64,000 nt of DNA from Trujillonella endophytica (GTDB taxonomy: Bacteria > Actinomycetota > Actinomycetes > Mycobacteriales > Geodermatophilaceae), in assembly GCF_019799905.1 (NCBI RefSeq), contig NZ_JABGCI010000014.1, positions 1 through 64,000 of the forward strand. The letters are read 5' to 3'. Position 1 is the first letter of the stretch; each line of letters starts with the position of its first letter. Shown piece after piece: positions 33,084 through 41,609 of this stretch. The notes below the pieces were generated by a model. That model did not search any database and was not told the origin of the DNA. It was given only the letters and a program-made list of their open reading frames with translations. Made by a program: the position numbers and the translations under genes.

Positions 33084-34223
33084 ATGTCCCAGCTCCACCA
33101 CGACCCCGACCTCGACGAGGCGGCGGTGCCCGCTCCGGGCTCCGGCACCCCCCTCGACGGCCCGCGGGAGTCGCCTCTCCGGCGCCCCGACGCGACCGGG
33201 GCGGAGGTCCCCCCGACCATCCCGGCGGAGCGCGACCGGGCCACGGCACGACGGGGTGCGCCCCGGGCCGAGGGTCCCCGGTCCGCCACACACCTGGCCG
33301 GCCCCGACGACCTGGCCGACCTCACCGGCCTGGCCGAGGCGACCGCGATGGCCGGTCTGGGCGAGGTGCCGCCGGTGGAGGTGGTCGTCCCCGGGGAGGT
33401 CGCCGCCGAGGGCGCCGCGGCCGACGGGACGGACGCCGACGACGCGGACGCCGAGCGCTGCCCGGTGCCGGTGGTCGTGGCCGGTCACGGCCGGCACCGC
33501 GCCGCGCTCGCCCGCCGCCGTCCCGCCCTCTTCCTCGCTGCCGCGCTGGTCGTGGCGGCCGGACTGGGCGTCGTCACCGGAGGCGAGACCGCGGCGCAGG
33601 CCGAGCCCGCGCAGCCGGAGAACGAGTCGGTCAGCGTGGCGCGCGCCCTCGGCATCGAGGGCACCGCCCCGCCGGTCCCCGTCCAGGTCGAGGCCGAGCA
33701 GCTCGCCGAGCTGGCGGCCAGCCGGACGACCCGTGACCTCGAGCGGTTCGCCGCCGCCGTCACCCAGAGCGAGGCCGACCGCCAGGCCGCCGAGTGGCTC
33801 GCGGCGGTGGCCGCGGAGAACGCCCGCCCCGACGCCGTCCTGCCCGTCCAGGGCGCCCGCCTCACCAGCGGCTTCGGTGCCCGCTGGGGCACCCTGCACG
33901 CCGGCATCGACCTCGCGGCGCCGATGCTCACCCCCGAGTACGCGGCGATGGACGGCATCGTGCTCGAGGCCGGCCCGGCGAGCGGCTACGGCAACGCCGT
34001 CTACATCCAGCACGACAACGGCGACGTCACCGTCTACGGCCACATGGAGCGGATCCTGGTCGAGCCCGGCCAGGTGGTCCGGGCGGGCGACACCATCGCC
34101 CTGCTGGGCAACCGGGGGCAGTCCACCGGCCCGCACCTGCACTTCGAGGTGCACCTCGGAGGGCTGAACGGGACCAGGGTCGACCCGGTCCCGTGGCTGC
34201 GGGAGCGTGGCGTCCAGATCTGA
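33084..34223 (+). CDS. M23-family peptidoglycan peptidase, membrane-anchored
   Basis: A 379-residue protein: a long disordered acidic/Pro N-terminus of about 150 residues (cytosolic), a membrane helix (about 155-172), a helical spacer (about 195-250) and a C-terminal LytM/M23 domain. Metal-site motifs HAGIDLA, GYGNAVYIQH and GPHLHFEVH are intact, so it should cut peptidoglycan cross-links. An alternative is a scaffold role, but no ligand is missing. ATG 33084 is chosen as the first plausible start; the upstream region carries a hairpin and a palindrome. Confidence 0.88.
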   Translation: MSQLHHDPDLDEAAVPAPGSGTPLDGPRESPLRRPDATGAEVPPTIPAERDRATARRGAPRAEGPRSATHLAGPDDLADLTGLAEATAMAGLGEVPPVEVVVPGEVAAEGAAADGTDADDADAERCPVPVVVAGHGRHRAALARRRPALFLAAALVVAAGLGVVTGGETAAQAEPAQPENESVSVARALGIEGTAPPVPVQVEAEQLAELAASRTTRDLERFAAAVTQSEADRQAAEWLAAVAAENARPDAVLPVQGARLTSGFGARWGTLHAGIDLAAPMLTPEYAAMDGIVLEAGPASGYGNAVYIQHDNGDVTVYGHMERILVEPGQVVRAGDTIALLGNRGQSTGPHLHFEVHLGGLNGTRVDPVPWLRERGVQI

Positions 34224-34229
34224 CGGACG

Positions 34230-34266
34230 GCCCCGTGCAGGCTCGCGGCGCGCCCCCGCACGGGGG
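34230..34266 (+). terminator. Hairpin terminator after the M23 peptidase
   Basis: CCCGTGC-type arms (34230-34238 with 34258-34266) form a GC-rich stem with a 19-base loop six bases after the stop codon. Confidence 0.65.
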
Positions 34267-34328
34267 CCGGGCGGGACCAGGTGCGGCACACTCGCCGGTG
34301 TGCACGACGCCGGGGAGGTGAGCCGCTG

Positions 34329-35261
34329 ATGGGGCACGACCACGCCTCGCACGGCCACGCCCACGCCCACGGCACCGCGGCGGCCGGCCAGCGGAGCCGG
34401 CTGACCGTCGTCCTGGGGCTCACCGTCGCGGTCCTGGTGGCCGAGGTGGTCGGTGCCGTCGTCTCCGGCTCGCTGGCCCTGCTCGCCGACGCCGCGCACA
34501 TGGCCACCGACGCCCTCGGCATCGCGTTGGCGCTCGGCGCGGTGACGCTGGCCCAGCGGGCCCCGCGCGGACGCCGCACCTTCGGGTGGCAGCGGGTGGA
34601 GATCCTGGCCGCCGTCGCGAACGGGCTGCTGCTGCTCGCCGTCGGCGCCTACGTGCTGGTGGAGGCCGCCCGCCGCATCGGCGACCCGCCCGACGTGCAC
34701 GCGGGCGTGATGCTGCTCGCCGCCGGTGCCGGGCTGGTGGTCAACCTGATCGGGCTGGCCCTGCTGCACCGGGGGCGGGGGGAGTCGCTCAACATCCGCG
34801 GCGCCTACCTCGAGGTGCTCTCCGACGCCCTGGGCTCGGTCGCGGTCCTCGTCGCCGCCGGCGTCATCGCCACCACCGGCTGGACCCCGGCCGACACGGT
34901 CGCCTCGCTGCTCATCGGCTGCCTGGTGCTGCCGCGGGCGTGGTCCCTGCTGCGCGAGGCCCTCGACGTGCTGCTCGAGGCGGCGCCGCGGGGGGTCGAC
35001 ATCGACGAGGTCCGCGCCCACATGCTCGAGGTCGACGGCGTGCTCGGGGTGCACGACCTCCACGCCTGGACCATCACCTCCGGGCTGCCGGTGCTCTCGG
35101 CCCACGTGGTGGTCACCGACGAGGCCCTGGAGGGCGGTCACGGCGGCCGGGTGCTCGACGCCCTGTGCGCCTGCCTCGGCGACTGCTTCGACGTCGAGCA
35201 CTGCACGTTCCAGCTGGAGGCCGCGACGCACGCCGAGCACGAGGCGCCCGTCCACGACTGA
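34329..35261 (+). CDS. Cation diffusion facilitator (ZitB/CzcD-like) zinc exporter
   Basis: A 310-residue CDF transporter. A His-rich N-terminus (GHDHASHGHAHAHG) leads into six membrane helices. The zinc site is formed by ALLADAAHMATDA (helix II, HXXXD) and EVLSDALGSV (helix V, DXXXD). The cytosolic C-terminal domain has VHDLHAWTITSG and DVEHCTFQLE. It exports zinc (or cadmium, cobalt) when in excess, the opposite of the azt system in this window. ATG 34329 was chosen, as GGGAGG lies 12 bases upstream. No metal box is seen before it. Confidence 0.93.
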   Translation: MGHDHASHGHAHAHGTAAAGQRSRLTVVLGLTVAVLVAEVVGAVVSGSLALLADAAHMATDALGIALALGAVTLAQRAPRGRRTFGWQRVEILAAVANGLLLLAVGAYVLVEAARRIGDPPDVHAGVMLLAAGAGLVVNLIGLALLHRGRGESLNIRGAYLEVLSDALGSVAVLVAAGVIATTGWTPADTVASLLIGCLVLPRAWSLLREALDVLLEAAPRGVDIDEVRAHMLEVDGVLGVHDLHAWTITSGLPVLSAHVVVTDEALEGGHGGRVLDALCACLGDCFDVEHCTFQLEAATHAEHEAPVHD

Positions 35262-35264
35262 GGA

Positions 35265-35304
35265 CCCCCCAGGCCGCGCGGGCTCGGCGCGGGCCCCTGG
35301 AGGG
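35265..35304 (+). terminator. Composite hairpin after the CDF gene
   Basis: Outer arms 35265-35273 with 35296-35304 (one mismatch) and inner arms CCGCGC/GCGCGG (35274-35279 with 35287-35292) form a long stem just after the CDF stop codon. Confidence 0.7.
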
Positions 35305-35369
35305 CGGCCGTTCCGGCACGTCATCGAGTGGGACAGTGGGGAGCGACGGCGCAGCGATCGGAGGCATCG

Positions 35370-36332
35370 GTGGACCACGGGCACCACTCGGGCATGTGGG
35401 TGCCGGGAGAGCCGCCCACCTTCGGTCGGCTGTTCCTGCCGCACCTGGAGGCCTGGTCGGTCCTGCCGGTGCTCAGCGTGCTCGGCCTGGTCCTCTACCT
35501 GGTCGCCGTCGTCCGGCTGCGCCGCACCGGCGTGACCTGGTCCTGGTGGCGGACGGCGTCCTGGATCGCCGGGACGGTGTCGCTGTACGCCGTGACCGGC
35601 ACCTGGTTCAACGGGTACAGCATGGTGCTGTTCAGCGTGCACATGACGCAGCACATGGTGCTGTCGATGCTGACGCCGCTGCTCCTGCTGTGCGCGTCGC
35701 CGGTCACGCTGGCGCTGCGCACGCTGCCGCGCGGCCGGGGGCTGGCCGGGGTGCCGCGGGCGCTGCTGCTCGACGGGCTGCACAGCCGGCTCGCGCGGGC
35801 GGTCGCCTCACCGCTGTTCACCGTGCCGCTGTTCATCGCCAGCCTCTACGGGATCTACTTCACGCCGCTGTTCGACGGGCTGATGTCCTCGCCCGTCGGG
35901 CACCAGTTCATGCTCGCCCACTTCGTCGTCGTGGGGCTGCTGTTCTTCGGGCCCGTGCTGGCGCAGGACCCGTGGCCCCGCTCGGTCGGGCACGGCGGCC
36001 GGATGCTGGAGCTGATGGCGCCGGTGCCCTTCCACGCCTTCTTCGGCGTCGCGGTGATGATGGCGACGAGCCTGGTGGTCGACAGCTTCGCCGAGCCGCC
36101 GGCCGGCTGGGGCGTCGACCCGCTGCGGGACCAGGGGGTCGCGGGCGGGATCGCCTGGAGCTTCGGCGAGCTGCCCACCGCGCTGGTGCTGGCGGTCGTG
36201 CTGTTCTCCTGGATGAACTCGGAGGACCGCAGGGCCCGGCGCCTCGACCGCGCCGCCGACCGCACCGAGGACGCCGAGCTGGAGGCCTACAACGCCCGCC
36301 TCCGGTCCCTGAGCACCTCGTCCGATCGCTGA
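35370..36332 (+). CDS. CtaG-like cytochrome c oxidase assembly protein
   Basis: A 320-residue membrane protein with about seven helices of the Caa3_CtaG family (PF09678). Typical elements: HLEAWSVLPVLSV, FSVHMTQHMVLSMLTPLLLL (helix with paired His and Met), GHQFMLAHFVVVG and PFHAFFGVAVMM. This family helps insert copper in cytochrome oxidase. Start GTG 35370 has GGAGG eight bases before. It stands 2 kb before ctaD, its probable client, with other genes in between. Confidence 0.9.
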   Translation: MDHGHHSGMWVPGEPPTFGRLFLPHLEAWSVLPVLSVLGLVLYLVAVVRLRRTGVTWSWWRTASWIAGTVSLYAVTGTWFNGYSMVLFSVHMTQHMVLSMLTPLLLLCASPVTLALRTLPRGRGLAGVPRALLLDGLHSRLARAVASPLFTVPLFIASLYGIYFTPLFDGLMSSPVGHQFMLAHFVVVGLLFFGPVLAQDPWPRSVGHGGRMLELMAPVPFHAFFGVAVMMATSLVVDSFAEPPAGWGVDPLRDQGVAGGIAWSFGELPTALVLAVVLFSWMNSEDRRARRLDRAADRTEDAELEAYNARLRSLSTSSDR

Positions 36333-36342
36333 CACCGCGCGA

Positions 36343-36405
36343 CCGGGCGGGTGCGCGGACGCCGCACTGCGGAGTCCGGAACGCGGCGCCGGCGCACCCG
36401 CCCGG
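36343..36405. terminator. Long inverted repeat after ctaG
   Basis: A perfect 14-base stem (36343-36356 with 36392-36405) encloses 35 bases with further self-complementarity. It is a likely terminator between the CtaG-like and phosphodiesterase genes. Confidence 0.65.
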
Positions 36406-36454
36406 GTCGTCCGCCGGCCGGACGAGCGAGCCATCGGCCTGCGACCATCGGGGT

Positions 36455-36958
36455 GTGCCCGTCTCGCTGGTGGTGATCGCCGACACGCACGTCCCCAAGC
36501 GGTCGCGGGACCTCCCTCCGGTGCTGTGGTCCGCGATCGAGGCGGCGGACCTCGTCGTGCACGCGGGGGACTGGGTCGACGTCGCCCTGCTGGACGAGCT
36601 CGAGCGCCGCGCCCGGCGGCTGCTGGCCGTGTACGGCAACAACGACCACGGGGCGCTGCGGCAGCGGCTGCCGGAGGTGGCCCGCGCACAGGTCGAGGGC
36701 GTCCGGCTCGCCGTCGTCCACGAGACCGGCGACGCGAAGGGGCGCGAGATCCGGTGCGCGGCCCGGTTCCCGGACGACGACGTCCTGGTGTTCGGCCACA
36801 GCCACATCCCGTGGGACACCACCGCCGCCACCGGCCTGCGGCTGCTCAACCCCGGCTCGCCGACCGACCGCCGGCGCCAGCCGCACGGCACCTTCCTCAC
36901 CGCGGTCGCGGCCGACGGCGCGCTGCACGACGTCACGCTCCACCCGGTCCCGAGATGA
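36455..36958 (+). CDS. YfcE/MJ0936-family metallophosphoesterase
   Basis: A 167-residue calcineurin-like phosphodiesterase. Metal-binding blocks are visible in order: VIADTHVPK, HAGDWVD, GNNDH, VHETG and FGHSHIPW. Small proteins of this type act on phosphodiesters with dinuclear metal centres; the natural substrate is unknown. The start is GTG at 36455, supported by GACCAT six bases before. Its stop overlaps the start of the rRNA methyltransferase gene by four bases (ATGA). Confidence 0.93.
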   Translation: MPVSLVVIADTHVPKRSRDLPPVLWSAIEAADLVVHAGDWVDVALLDELERRARRLLAVYGNNDHGALRQRLPEVARAQVEGVRLAVVHETGDAKGREIRCAARFPDDDVLVFGHSHIPWDTTAATGLRLLNPGSPTDRRRQPHGTFLTAVAADGALHDVTLHPVPR

Positions 36959-37812
36959 GCGGGCGGCGGCCGTTCCCCGCCGCCGCGGTCGCCCTGCTCG
37001 CCTGCCCGGTGTGCGCGGGGCCGCTGGCGCCGGTGCCCGGTGACACCGGGCTGCGCTGCCCGGCGGGGCACGCGTTCGACCGCGCGCGCCAGGGCCACGT
37101 CACGCTGCTGGCCGCCGGGCGGACACCGGCGGCCGGCGACTCCGCCCAGATGGTCGCCGACCGGGTCGACTTCCTCGGTTCCGGCGCCTTCGCCGGCGTG
37201 AGCCGGGCCCTCGGGGACGCCGTGCTGGCGGGGGAGCGGCCGACGGCGCTGCTCGACCTCGGCGGGGGCACCGGCCACCACCTCGGCGCGGTCCTCGACC
37301 GGCTGCCCGACGCCGTCGGCGTCGTCCTGGATGCCTCCCGCTACGCGGCCCGCCGCGCCGCCGCCTCCCCTCGGGTGCTGGCGGTCGTGGCCGACGCGTG
37401 GGCGCGGCTGCCGGTCCGCGACGCCGCCGTCGACCGCGTCCTCGGGGTGTTCGCACCGCGCAACGGCCCCGAGACCGCCCGGGTGCTGCGGCCGGGGGGC
37501 CGGCTCGTGGTGGTGACCCCGGCGCCCGACCACCTCGCCGAGCTCGTCGGCCCGCTCGGCCTGCTCCGGGTGGATCCGGACAAGGCCGTCCGGCTGGCCA
37601 CGACGCTCGAGCCGCACCTGGCACACCTGACGACGACCGGCCACCGCGAGGTGCTGGAGCTGTCCCACGCCGCCGTCGCCACCCTGGTCGGGATGGGGCC
37701 GCACGCGCGGCACCTGAGCCCTCCGGTGCTGGCCGCGGGTCTGGCCGGTCTGCCCGAGCCGGTCCGGGTGACGGTGTCCGTGGACGTCGGGACCTGGCGG
37801 CGCGCCGGCTGA
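36955..37812 (+). CDS. RlmA-type 23S rRNA guanine-N1 methyltransferase
   Basis: A 285-residue enzyme. The N-terminal zinc finger (LACPVCAGPL and LRCPAGHAFDRARQGHVTLL) is the RlmA/TlrB signature, followed by a SAM-binding domain with DLGGGTGHH, VGVVLDASRYA and FAPRNGPETARVLRPGGRLVVV. The FAPRNGPE motif marks the RlmA family. It methylates G745 or G748 of 23S rRNA; the G748 version (TlrB, RlmAII) gives resistance to tylosin-like macrolides, and sequence inspection cannot decide which. ATG overlaps the upstream gene's stop, so the two are co-translated. Confidence 0.9.
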   Translation: MSGRRPFPAAAVALLACPVCAGPLAPVPGDTGLRCPAGHAFDRARQGHVTLLAAGRTPAAGDSAQMVADRVDFLGSGAFAGVSRALGDAVLAGERPTALLDLGGGTGHHLGAVLDRLPDAVGVVLDASRYAARRAAASPRVLAVVADAWARLPVRDAAVDRVLGVFAPRNGPETARVLRPGGRLVVVTPAPDHLAELVGPLGLLRVDPDKAVRLATTLEPHLAHLTTTGHREVLELSHAAVATLVGMGPHARHLSPPVLAAGLAGLPEPVRVTVSVDVGTWRRAG

Positions 37813-37822
37813 CGGGGGAACG

Positions 37823-37857
37823 CAGGAGGGCCCGGCCGAGTCGGCCGGGCCCTCCTG
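37823..37857. terminator. Bidirectional terminator between the rRNA methyltransferase and GlsB-like genes
   Basis: A 17-base perfect stem (37823-37839 with 37841-37857) followed by TT lies between convergent genes. It is one of the clearest terminators in the window. Confidence 0.85.
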
Positions 37858-37890
37858 TTCACCGACGGCCGCCCGCGGGCGGCCGGTCGG

Positions 37891-38175
37891 TCAGCGTGTG
37901 ACGCCGCGGTGGCTGCGGCCCTTGACGGCCACGTAGATCCCGAGCACGACGATGGCACCGATGATCGAGCCGATGATCCCGGACGTGCCGAGCTCGAACT
38001 TGTGGGGCTCGAAGATCAGGCTGCCGAGCAGGTTCCCGACGAGGGACCCGATGATGCCGAGCGCGATCGTCATGGGGATGCTCATCGACTGACGGCCGGG
38101 GATGACGGCGCGGGCGATGAAGCCGGCGATGGCGCCGATGACGAGCAGGACGATGATGTTCCAGAGCAGGTCCAT
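37891..38175 (-). CDS. GlsB/YeaQ/YmgE-family stress response membrane protein
   Basis: A 94-residue protein with three membrane helices (transglycosylase-associated family, PF04226). Conserved features: IGAIAGFIARAVIPGRQ, GIIGSLVGNLLG and GIIGSIIGAIVV. Members are induced by stress in many bacteria and one is linked to envelope stress in enterococci; the biochemical role is unknown. GGAGG is present before ATG 38175. A GTTT-16-GGGGAT promoter lies 70 bases upstream. Confidence 0.93.
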   Translation of the reverse strand: MDLLWNIIVLLVIGAIAGFIARAVIPGRQSMSIPMTIALGIIGSLVGNLLGSLIFEPHKFELGTSGIIGSIIGAIVVLGIYVAVKGRSHRGVTR

Positions 38176-38245
38176 GAAGTACCTCCGTGGCAGGTCGAGG
38201 GTGGTGCCGACCGGGGGCTGACGCTCTCGGTGACTTGACTGGTTG

Positions 38246-38271
38246 ATCCCCCGTTCGGCGTGCCCGGAAAC
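38246..38271 (-). promoter_or_regulatory. Possible SigF/SigB-type promoter of the GlsB-like gene
   Basis: On the minus strand GTTT (38268-38271), 16 bases and GGGGAT (38246-38251) differ from the stress-promoter consensus at one base of the -10 element. It would give a leader of about 65 bases. Confidence 0.45.
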
Positions 38272-38389
38272 CGCTGGACGATCACACGTTGGTCACGTCT
38301 TCGATCACGTCCCGGTCACGCCCGCACCCGCTGCGGTCGCCTCCCGGCGCGCCCCCGGCGTCGGCGCGAGGTCCGTCCGGAGCACGGTC

Positions 38390-38395
38390 TACGAT
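38390..38395 (+). promoter_or_regulatory. Leaderless-type -10 element of ctaD (TACGAT)
   Basis: TACGAT ends six bases before the GTG start at 38402. No Shine-Dalgarno sequence is present, so the ctaD mRNA is probably leaderless. Confidence 0.55.
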
Positions 38396-38401
38396 CGCGG
38401 C

Positions 38402-40153
38402 GTGACGATCGCACCGGCTCCGATCGTGAGCAGGCCCAGCCCGGCTCGCGAGGTCGAGAAGGGGTCGCGGCTCTCCAACCTGCTGCGGACCACCGACCAC
38501 AAGACCATCGGCTTGATGTACCTGGTCACCTCGTTCGCCTACTTCGCGATCGGCGGCCTGATGGCCATGCTGATGCGCGGGGAGCTGGCGCAGCCGGGGC
38601 TGCAGTACCTCTCGCCGGAGCAGTACAACCAGCTGGTCACCATGCACGGCACGATCATGCTGCTGATGTTCGCGACGCCGCTGTTCTTCGCGTTCGCGAA
38701 CCTGATCATGCCGCTGCAGATCGGCTCCCCGGACGTCGCGTTCCCGCGGCTGAACGCGCTGTCGTTCTGGCTGTTCTTCTTCGGTTCGCTGATGGCCGTC
38801 TCCGGCTTCCTCACCCCGAGCGGCGCCGCCGACTTCGGCTGGTACGCCTACGCCCCGCTGTCGGACGCGGTGCACTCGCCGGGCGCCGGCGCGACGCTGT
38901 GGTTCTCCGGCCTCGCCGTGAGCGGCCTGGGCACGATCCTCGGTGGCGTCAACTTCATCGCCACCATCGTCTGCCTGCGGGCGCCGGGCATGACCCTGTT
39001 CCGGATGCCGATCTTCACCTGGAACACGCTGGTCACCAGCCTGCTGGTCCTCTTCGCGTTCCCGATCCTGACCGCGGCGATCATGGGCATGCTGGCCGAC
39101 CGCAACCTCGGCTCGCTGATCTTCTCCCGCGAGAACGGCGGGCCGATGCTGTGGCAGCACCTGTTCTGGTTCTTCGGCCACCCCGAGGTCTACATCATCG
39201 CGCTGCCGTTCTTCGGCATCGTCACGGAGATCATCCCGGTCTTCAGCCGCAAGCCGTTGTTCGGCTACAAGGGCATGGTCGGCGCGACGCTGCTGATCGC
39301 GATCCTCTCGGTGGCGGTCTGGGCGCACCACATGTACGCGACCGGCGCGGTCCTGCTGCCGTTCTTCGCGTTCACCACCTACCTGATCGCGGTGCCGACC
39401 GGGATCAAGTTCTTCAACTGGATCGGCACCATGTGGCGCGGGCAGATCACCTTCGAGACGCCGATGCTGTTCTCGCTGGGCTTCCTGGTCACCTTCCTCC
39501 TCGGTGGTCTGACCGGGGTGCTGCTGGCCAGCCCGCCGCTGGACTTCCACCTCAACGACAGCTACTTCGTCGTCGCGCACTTCCACTACGTGGTCTTCGG
39601 CACCGTGGTGTTCGCCGCCTACGCCGGCGTCTACTTCTGGTTCCCGAAGCTGTCCGGCCGGATGATGGACGAGCGCCTGGGCAAGCTGCAGTTCTGGCTG
39701 ACCTTCATCGGCTTCCACGGCACGTTCCTCGTCCAGCACTGGCTGGGTGGCGAGGGCATGCCGCGCCGGTACGTGAACTACCAGGAGATCGACGGCTTCA
39801 CGACGCTGAACGTCGTCTCGACGATCTTCTCGTTCGTGCTCGGGGCCTCGCTGATCCCGTTCGTCTACAACGTGGTCAGGTCCTGGAAGCACGGGAAGCT
39901 CGCGCTGCGCGACGACCCGTGGGGCCACGGCAACTCGCTGGAGTGGGCGACGTCGTCCCCGCCGCCGCGGCACAACTTCGTGTCGATCCCGCGGATCCGC
40001 TCGGAGCGCCCGGCGTTCGAGGCGCACTACCCGCACCTCGTCGAGCGGCTGCAGCGCGAGGCGCACGTCGGTAAGCGGCACGAGCCGTACGCCGCGGAGA
40101 TCGGCGGCACCAGCGGCCGGCGTCAGGGCCCGAACGACCCCGACCCGACCTGA
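38402..40153 (+). CDS. ctaD: Cytochrome c oxidase subunit I
   Basis: A 583-residue haem-copper oxidase core subunit with twelve membrane helices. Ligands seen: low-spin haem a His in MHGTIMLLMF, CuB His with the cross-linking Tyr in WFFGHPEVYIIALP, two CuB His in VWAHHMYATG, and the haem a/a3 pair in VVAHFHYVVFG. The glycine-proline D/K channel motif order is that of aa3-type actinobacterial enzymes. The C-terminal 50 residues form a polar cytosolic tail. Gene is monocistronic with a leaderless-type promoter; serB follows, as in Mycobacterium. Confidence 0.97.
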   Translation: MTIAPAPIVSRPSPAREVEKGSRLSNLLRTTDHKTIGLMYLVTSFAYFAIGGLMAMLMRGELAQPGLQYLSPEQYNQLVTMHGTIMLLMFATPLFFAFANLIMPLQIGSPDVAFPRLNALSFWLFFFGSLMAVSGFLTPSGAADFGWYAYAPLSDAVHSPGAGATLWFSGLAVSGLGTILGGVNFIATIVCLRAPGMTLFRMPIFTWNTLVTSLLVLFAFPILTAAIMGMLADRNLGSLIFSRENGGPMLWQHLFWFFGHPEVYIIALPFFGIVTEIIPVFSRKPLFGYKGMVGATLLIAILSVAVWAHHMYATGAVLLPFFAFTTYLIAVPTGIKFFNWIGTMWRGQITFETPMLFSLGFLVTFLLGGLTGVLLASPPLDFHLNDSYFVVAHFHYVVFGTVVFAAYAGVYFWFPKLSGRMMDERLGKLQFWLTFIGFHGTFLVQHWLGGEGMPRRYVNYQEIDGFTTLNVVSTIFSFVLGASLIPFVYNVVRSWKHGKLALRDDPWGHGNSLEWATSSPPPRHNFVSIPRIRSERPAFEAHYPHLVERLQREAHVGKRHEPYAAEIGGTSGRRQGPNDPDPT

Positions 40154-40188
40154 TCGACGGGCCCCGTCCGGCCCGGTAGCAGTACCCA

Positions 40189-40224
40189 GCGACGCCCCGT
40201 CGGCTCCGGCCGGCGGGGCGTCGC
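40189..40224 (+). terminator. Terminator after ctaD
   Basis: A perfect 11-base stem (40189-40199 with 40214-40224) lies 35 bases past the ctaD stop, before serB. Confidence 0.8.
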
Positions 40225-40277
40225 CGTGTCCCGGCCCGGTGGCGGGGGAGCCGTCGGCGGTGCGGCACGATGACCGC

Positions 40278-41534
40278 GTGTCGCTGGACCCCGCACCCCC
40301 TCTGCTCGACCCGGTGAGTTCGTCCCGGCCCGGCGCCGTCCTGACGGTCAGCGGCCCCGACCGGCCCGGCGTCACCGCACGCCTGTTCACGGCGCTGGCG
40401 GCGCTGGGTGACGGGTCGCCCGCGGTGGAGGTGGTGGACGTCGAGCAGGTCGTCGTGCGCGGCCAGTTGGTGCTCGGCATCGTGGTCGCCGCCGGCCCGG
40501 GCTGCGACGCGGCGGGCGAGGCGTCGCTGGTCGCCCGGCTGACCGAGCTCGCCGGACAGGTCGCCCGCGACACCGGGATGCAGGTGGGGGTCGAGCCGGC
40601 CGGACCCGCCGCCGAGGTGCCCGCCGGGGACCGGCCCCACCACGTCACCCTCCTCGGCCGCCCGGTGACGCCGGACGCCGTCGCCGGAGCCGCCACGGCC
40701 ATCGCCGGCGTCGGCGGGAACATCGACGCGATCCGCCGGTTGTCGGACTACCCGGTGACCAGCCTGGAGCTCACCGTGTCCGGGGCGGAGGCGACCGCGT
40801 TGCGGACCGTCCTGGCTGCCGTGGCCGCCGGGACCGGCACCGACATCGCGGTCGAGCAGGTGGGCCTCGCCCGCCGGAGCAAGCGCCTCATCGTGCTCGA
40901 CGTCGACTCCACGCTGGTCCGCGGCGAGGTCATCGACGAGCTCGCCGCGCGGGCCGGCCGGGCCGCCGAGGTCGCGGCGATCACCGCCGCCGCCATGAAC
41001 GGCGAGCTCGACTTCGCCGAGTCGCTGCGCGCGCGGGTCGCCACCCTGGCCGGCCTGCCGGTCGAGGTCCTCGACGAGGTCCGCGAGGCGCTGGTGCTCA
41101 CCCCGGGCGCCCGCACCCTCATCCGCACGCTGCAGCGGCTGGGGTTCCGCTGCGGGATCGTCAGCGGCGGCTTCACCCAGATCACCGACCCGCTCGCCGA
41201 GAGCCTCGGGCTGGACTTCGCCGCGGCCAACACCCTCGAGGTCGCCGACGGGCGGCTGACCGGCGGACTGGTCGGCGAGATCGTGGACCGGCCCGGGAAG
41301 GCGCGGGCGCTGGCCCGCTTCGCCGAGCAGTACGCGATCCCGCTCGAGCAGACGGTCGCGGTCGGCGACGGCGCCAACGACCTCGACATGCTCAACGCCG
41401 CGGGCCTGGGCATCGCGTTCAACGCCAAGCCCGTCGTCCGCGAGCAGGCGCACGCCGCGCTCAACCAGCCCTACCTCGACGCCGTCCTGCAGGTGCTCGG
41501 CTTCACGAGGGACGAGGTCCTCGACGCCCTGTGA
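40278..41534 (+). CDS. serB: Phosphoserine phosphatase SerB
   Basis: A 418-residue enzyme in the long actinobacterial form: two tandem ACT domains (about 10-90 and 108-190) precede a HAD phosphatase domain. HAD motifs: LDVDSTLV (nucleophile Asp), GIVSGG, and VGDGANDLDML. It produces serine, the precursor of O-phosphoserine- or serine-derived cysteine. In Mycobacterium the homologue SerB2 lies next to ctaD, as here. The ACT domains imply feedback by serine. Start GTG 40278, CACGAT six bases upstream. Confidence 0.95.
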   Translation: MSLDPAPPLLDPVSSSRPGAVLTVSGPDRPGVTARLFTALAALGDGSPAVEVVDVEQVVVRGQLVLGIVVAAGPGCDAAGEASLVARLTELAGQVARDTGMQVGVEPAGPAAEVPAGDRPHHVTLLGRPVTPDAVAGAATAIAGVGGNIDAIRRLSDYPVTSLELTVSGAEATALRTVLAAVAAGTGTDIAVEQVGLARRSKRLIVLDVDSTLVRGEVIDELAARAGRAAEVAAITAAAMNGELDFAESLRARVATLAGLPVEVLDEVREALVLTPGARTLIRTLQRLGFRCGIVSGGFTQITDPLAESLGLDFAAANTLEVADGRLTGGLVGEIVDRPGKARALARFAEQYAIPLEQTVAVGDGANDLDMLNAAGLGIAFNAKPVVREQAHAALNQPYLDAVLQVLGFTRDEVLDAL

Positions 41535-41544
41535 GGCGGCTCTT

Positions 41545-41602
41545 GCGGTGTTCCTCGTGCGTTGACGGTGTTGCAGGACCGCCAGAGCACGAGGAACACC
41601 GC
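41545..41602. terminator. Bidirectional hairpin between serB and pncA
   Basis: A perfect 16-base stem (41545-41560 with 41587-41602) encloses a 26-base loop between convergent serB and pncA. It shares the 11-mer CAGAGCACGAG with the hairpin at 12684. Confidence 0.75.
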
Positions 41603-41609
41603 CAAAGGG

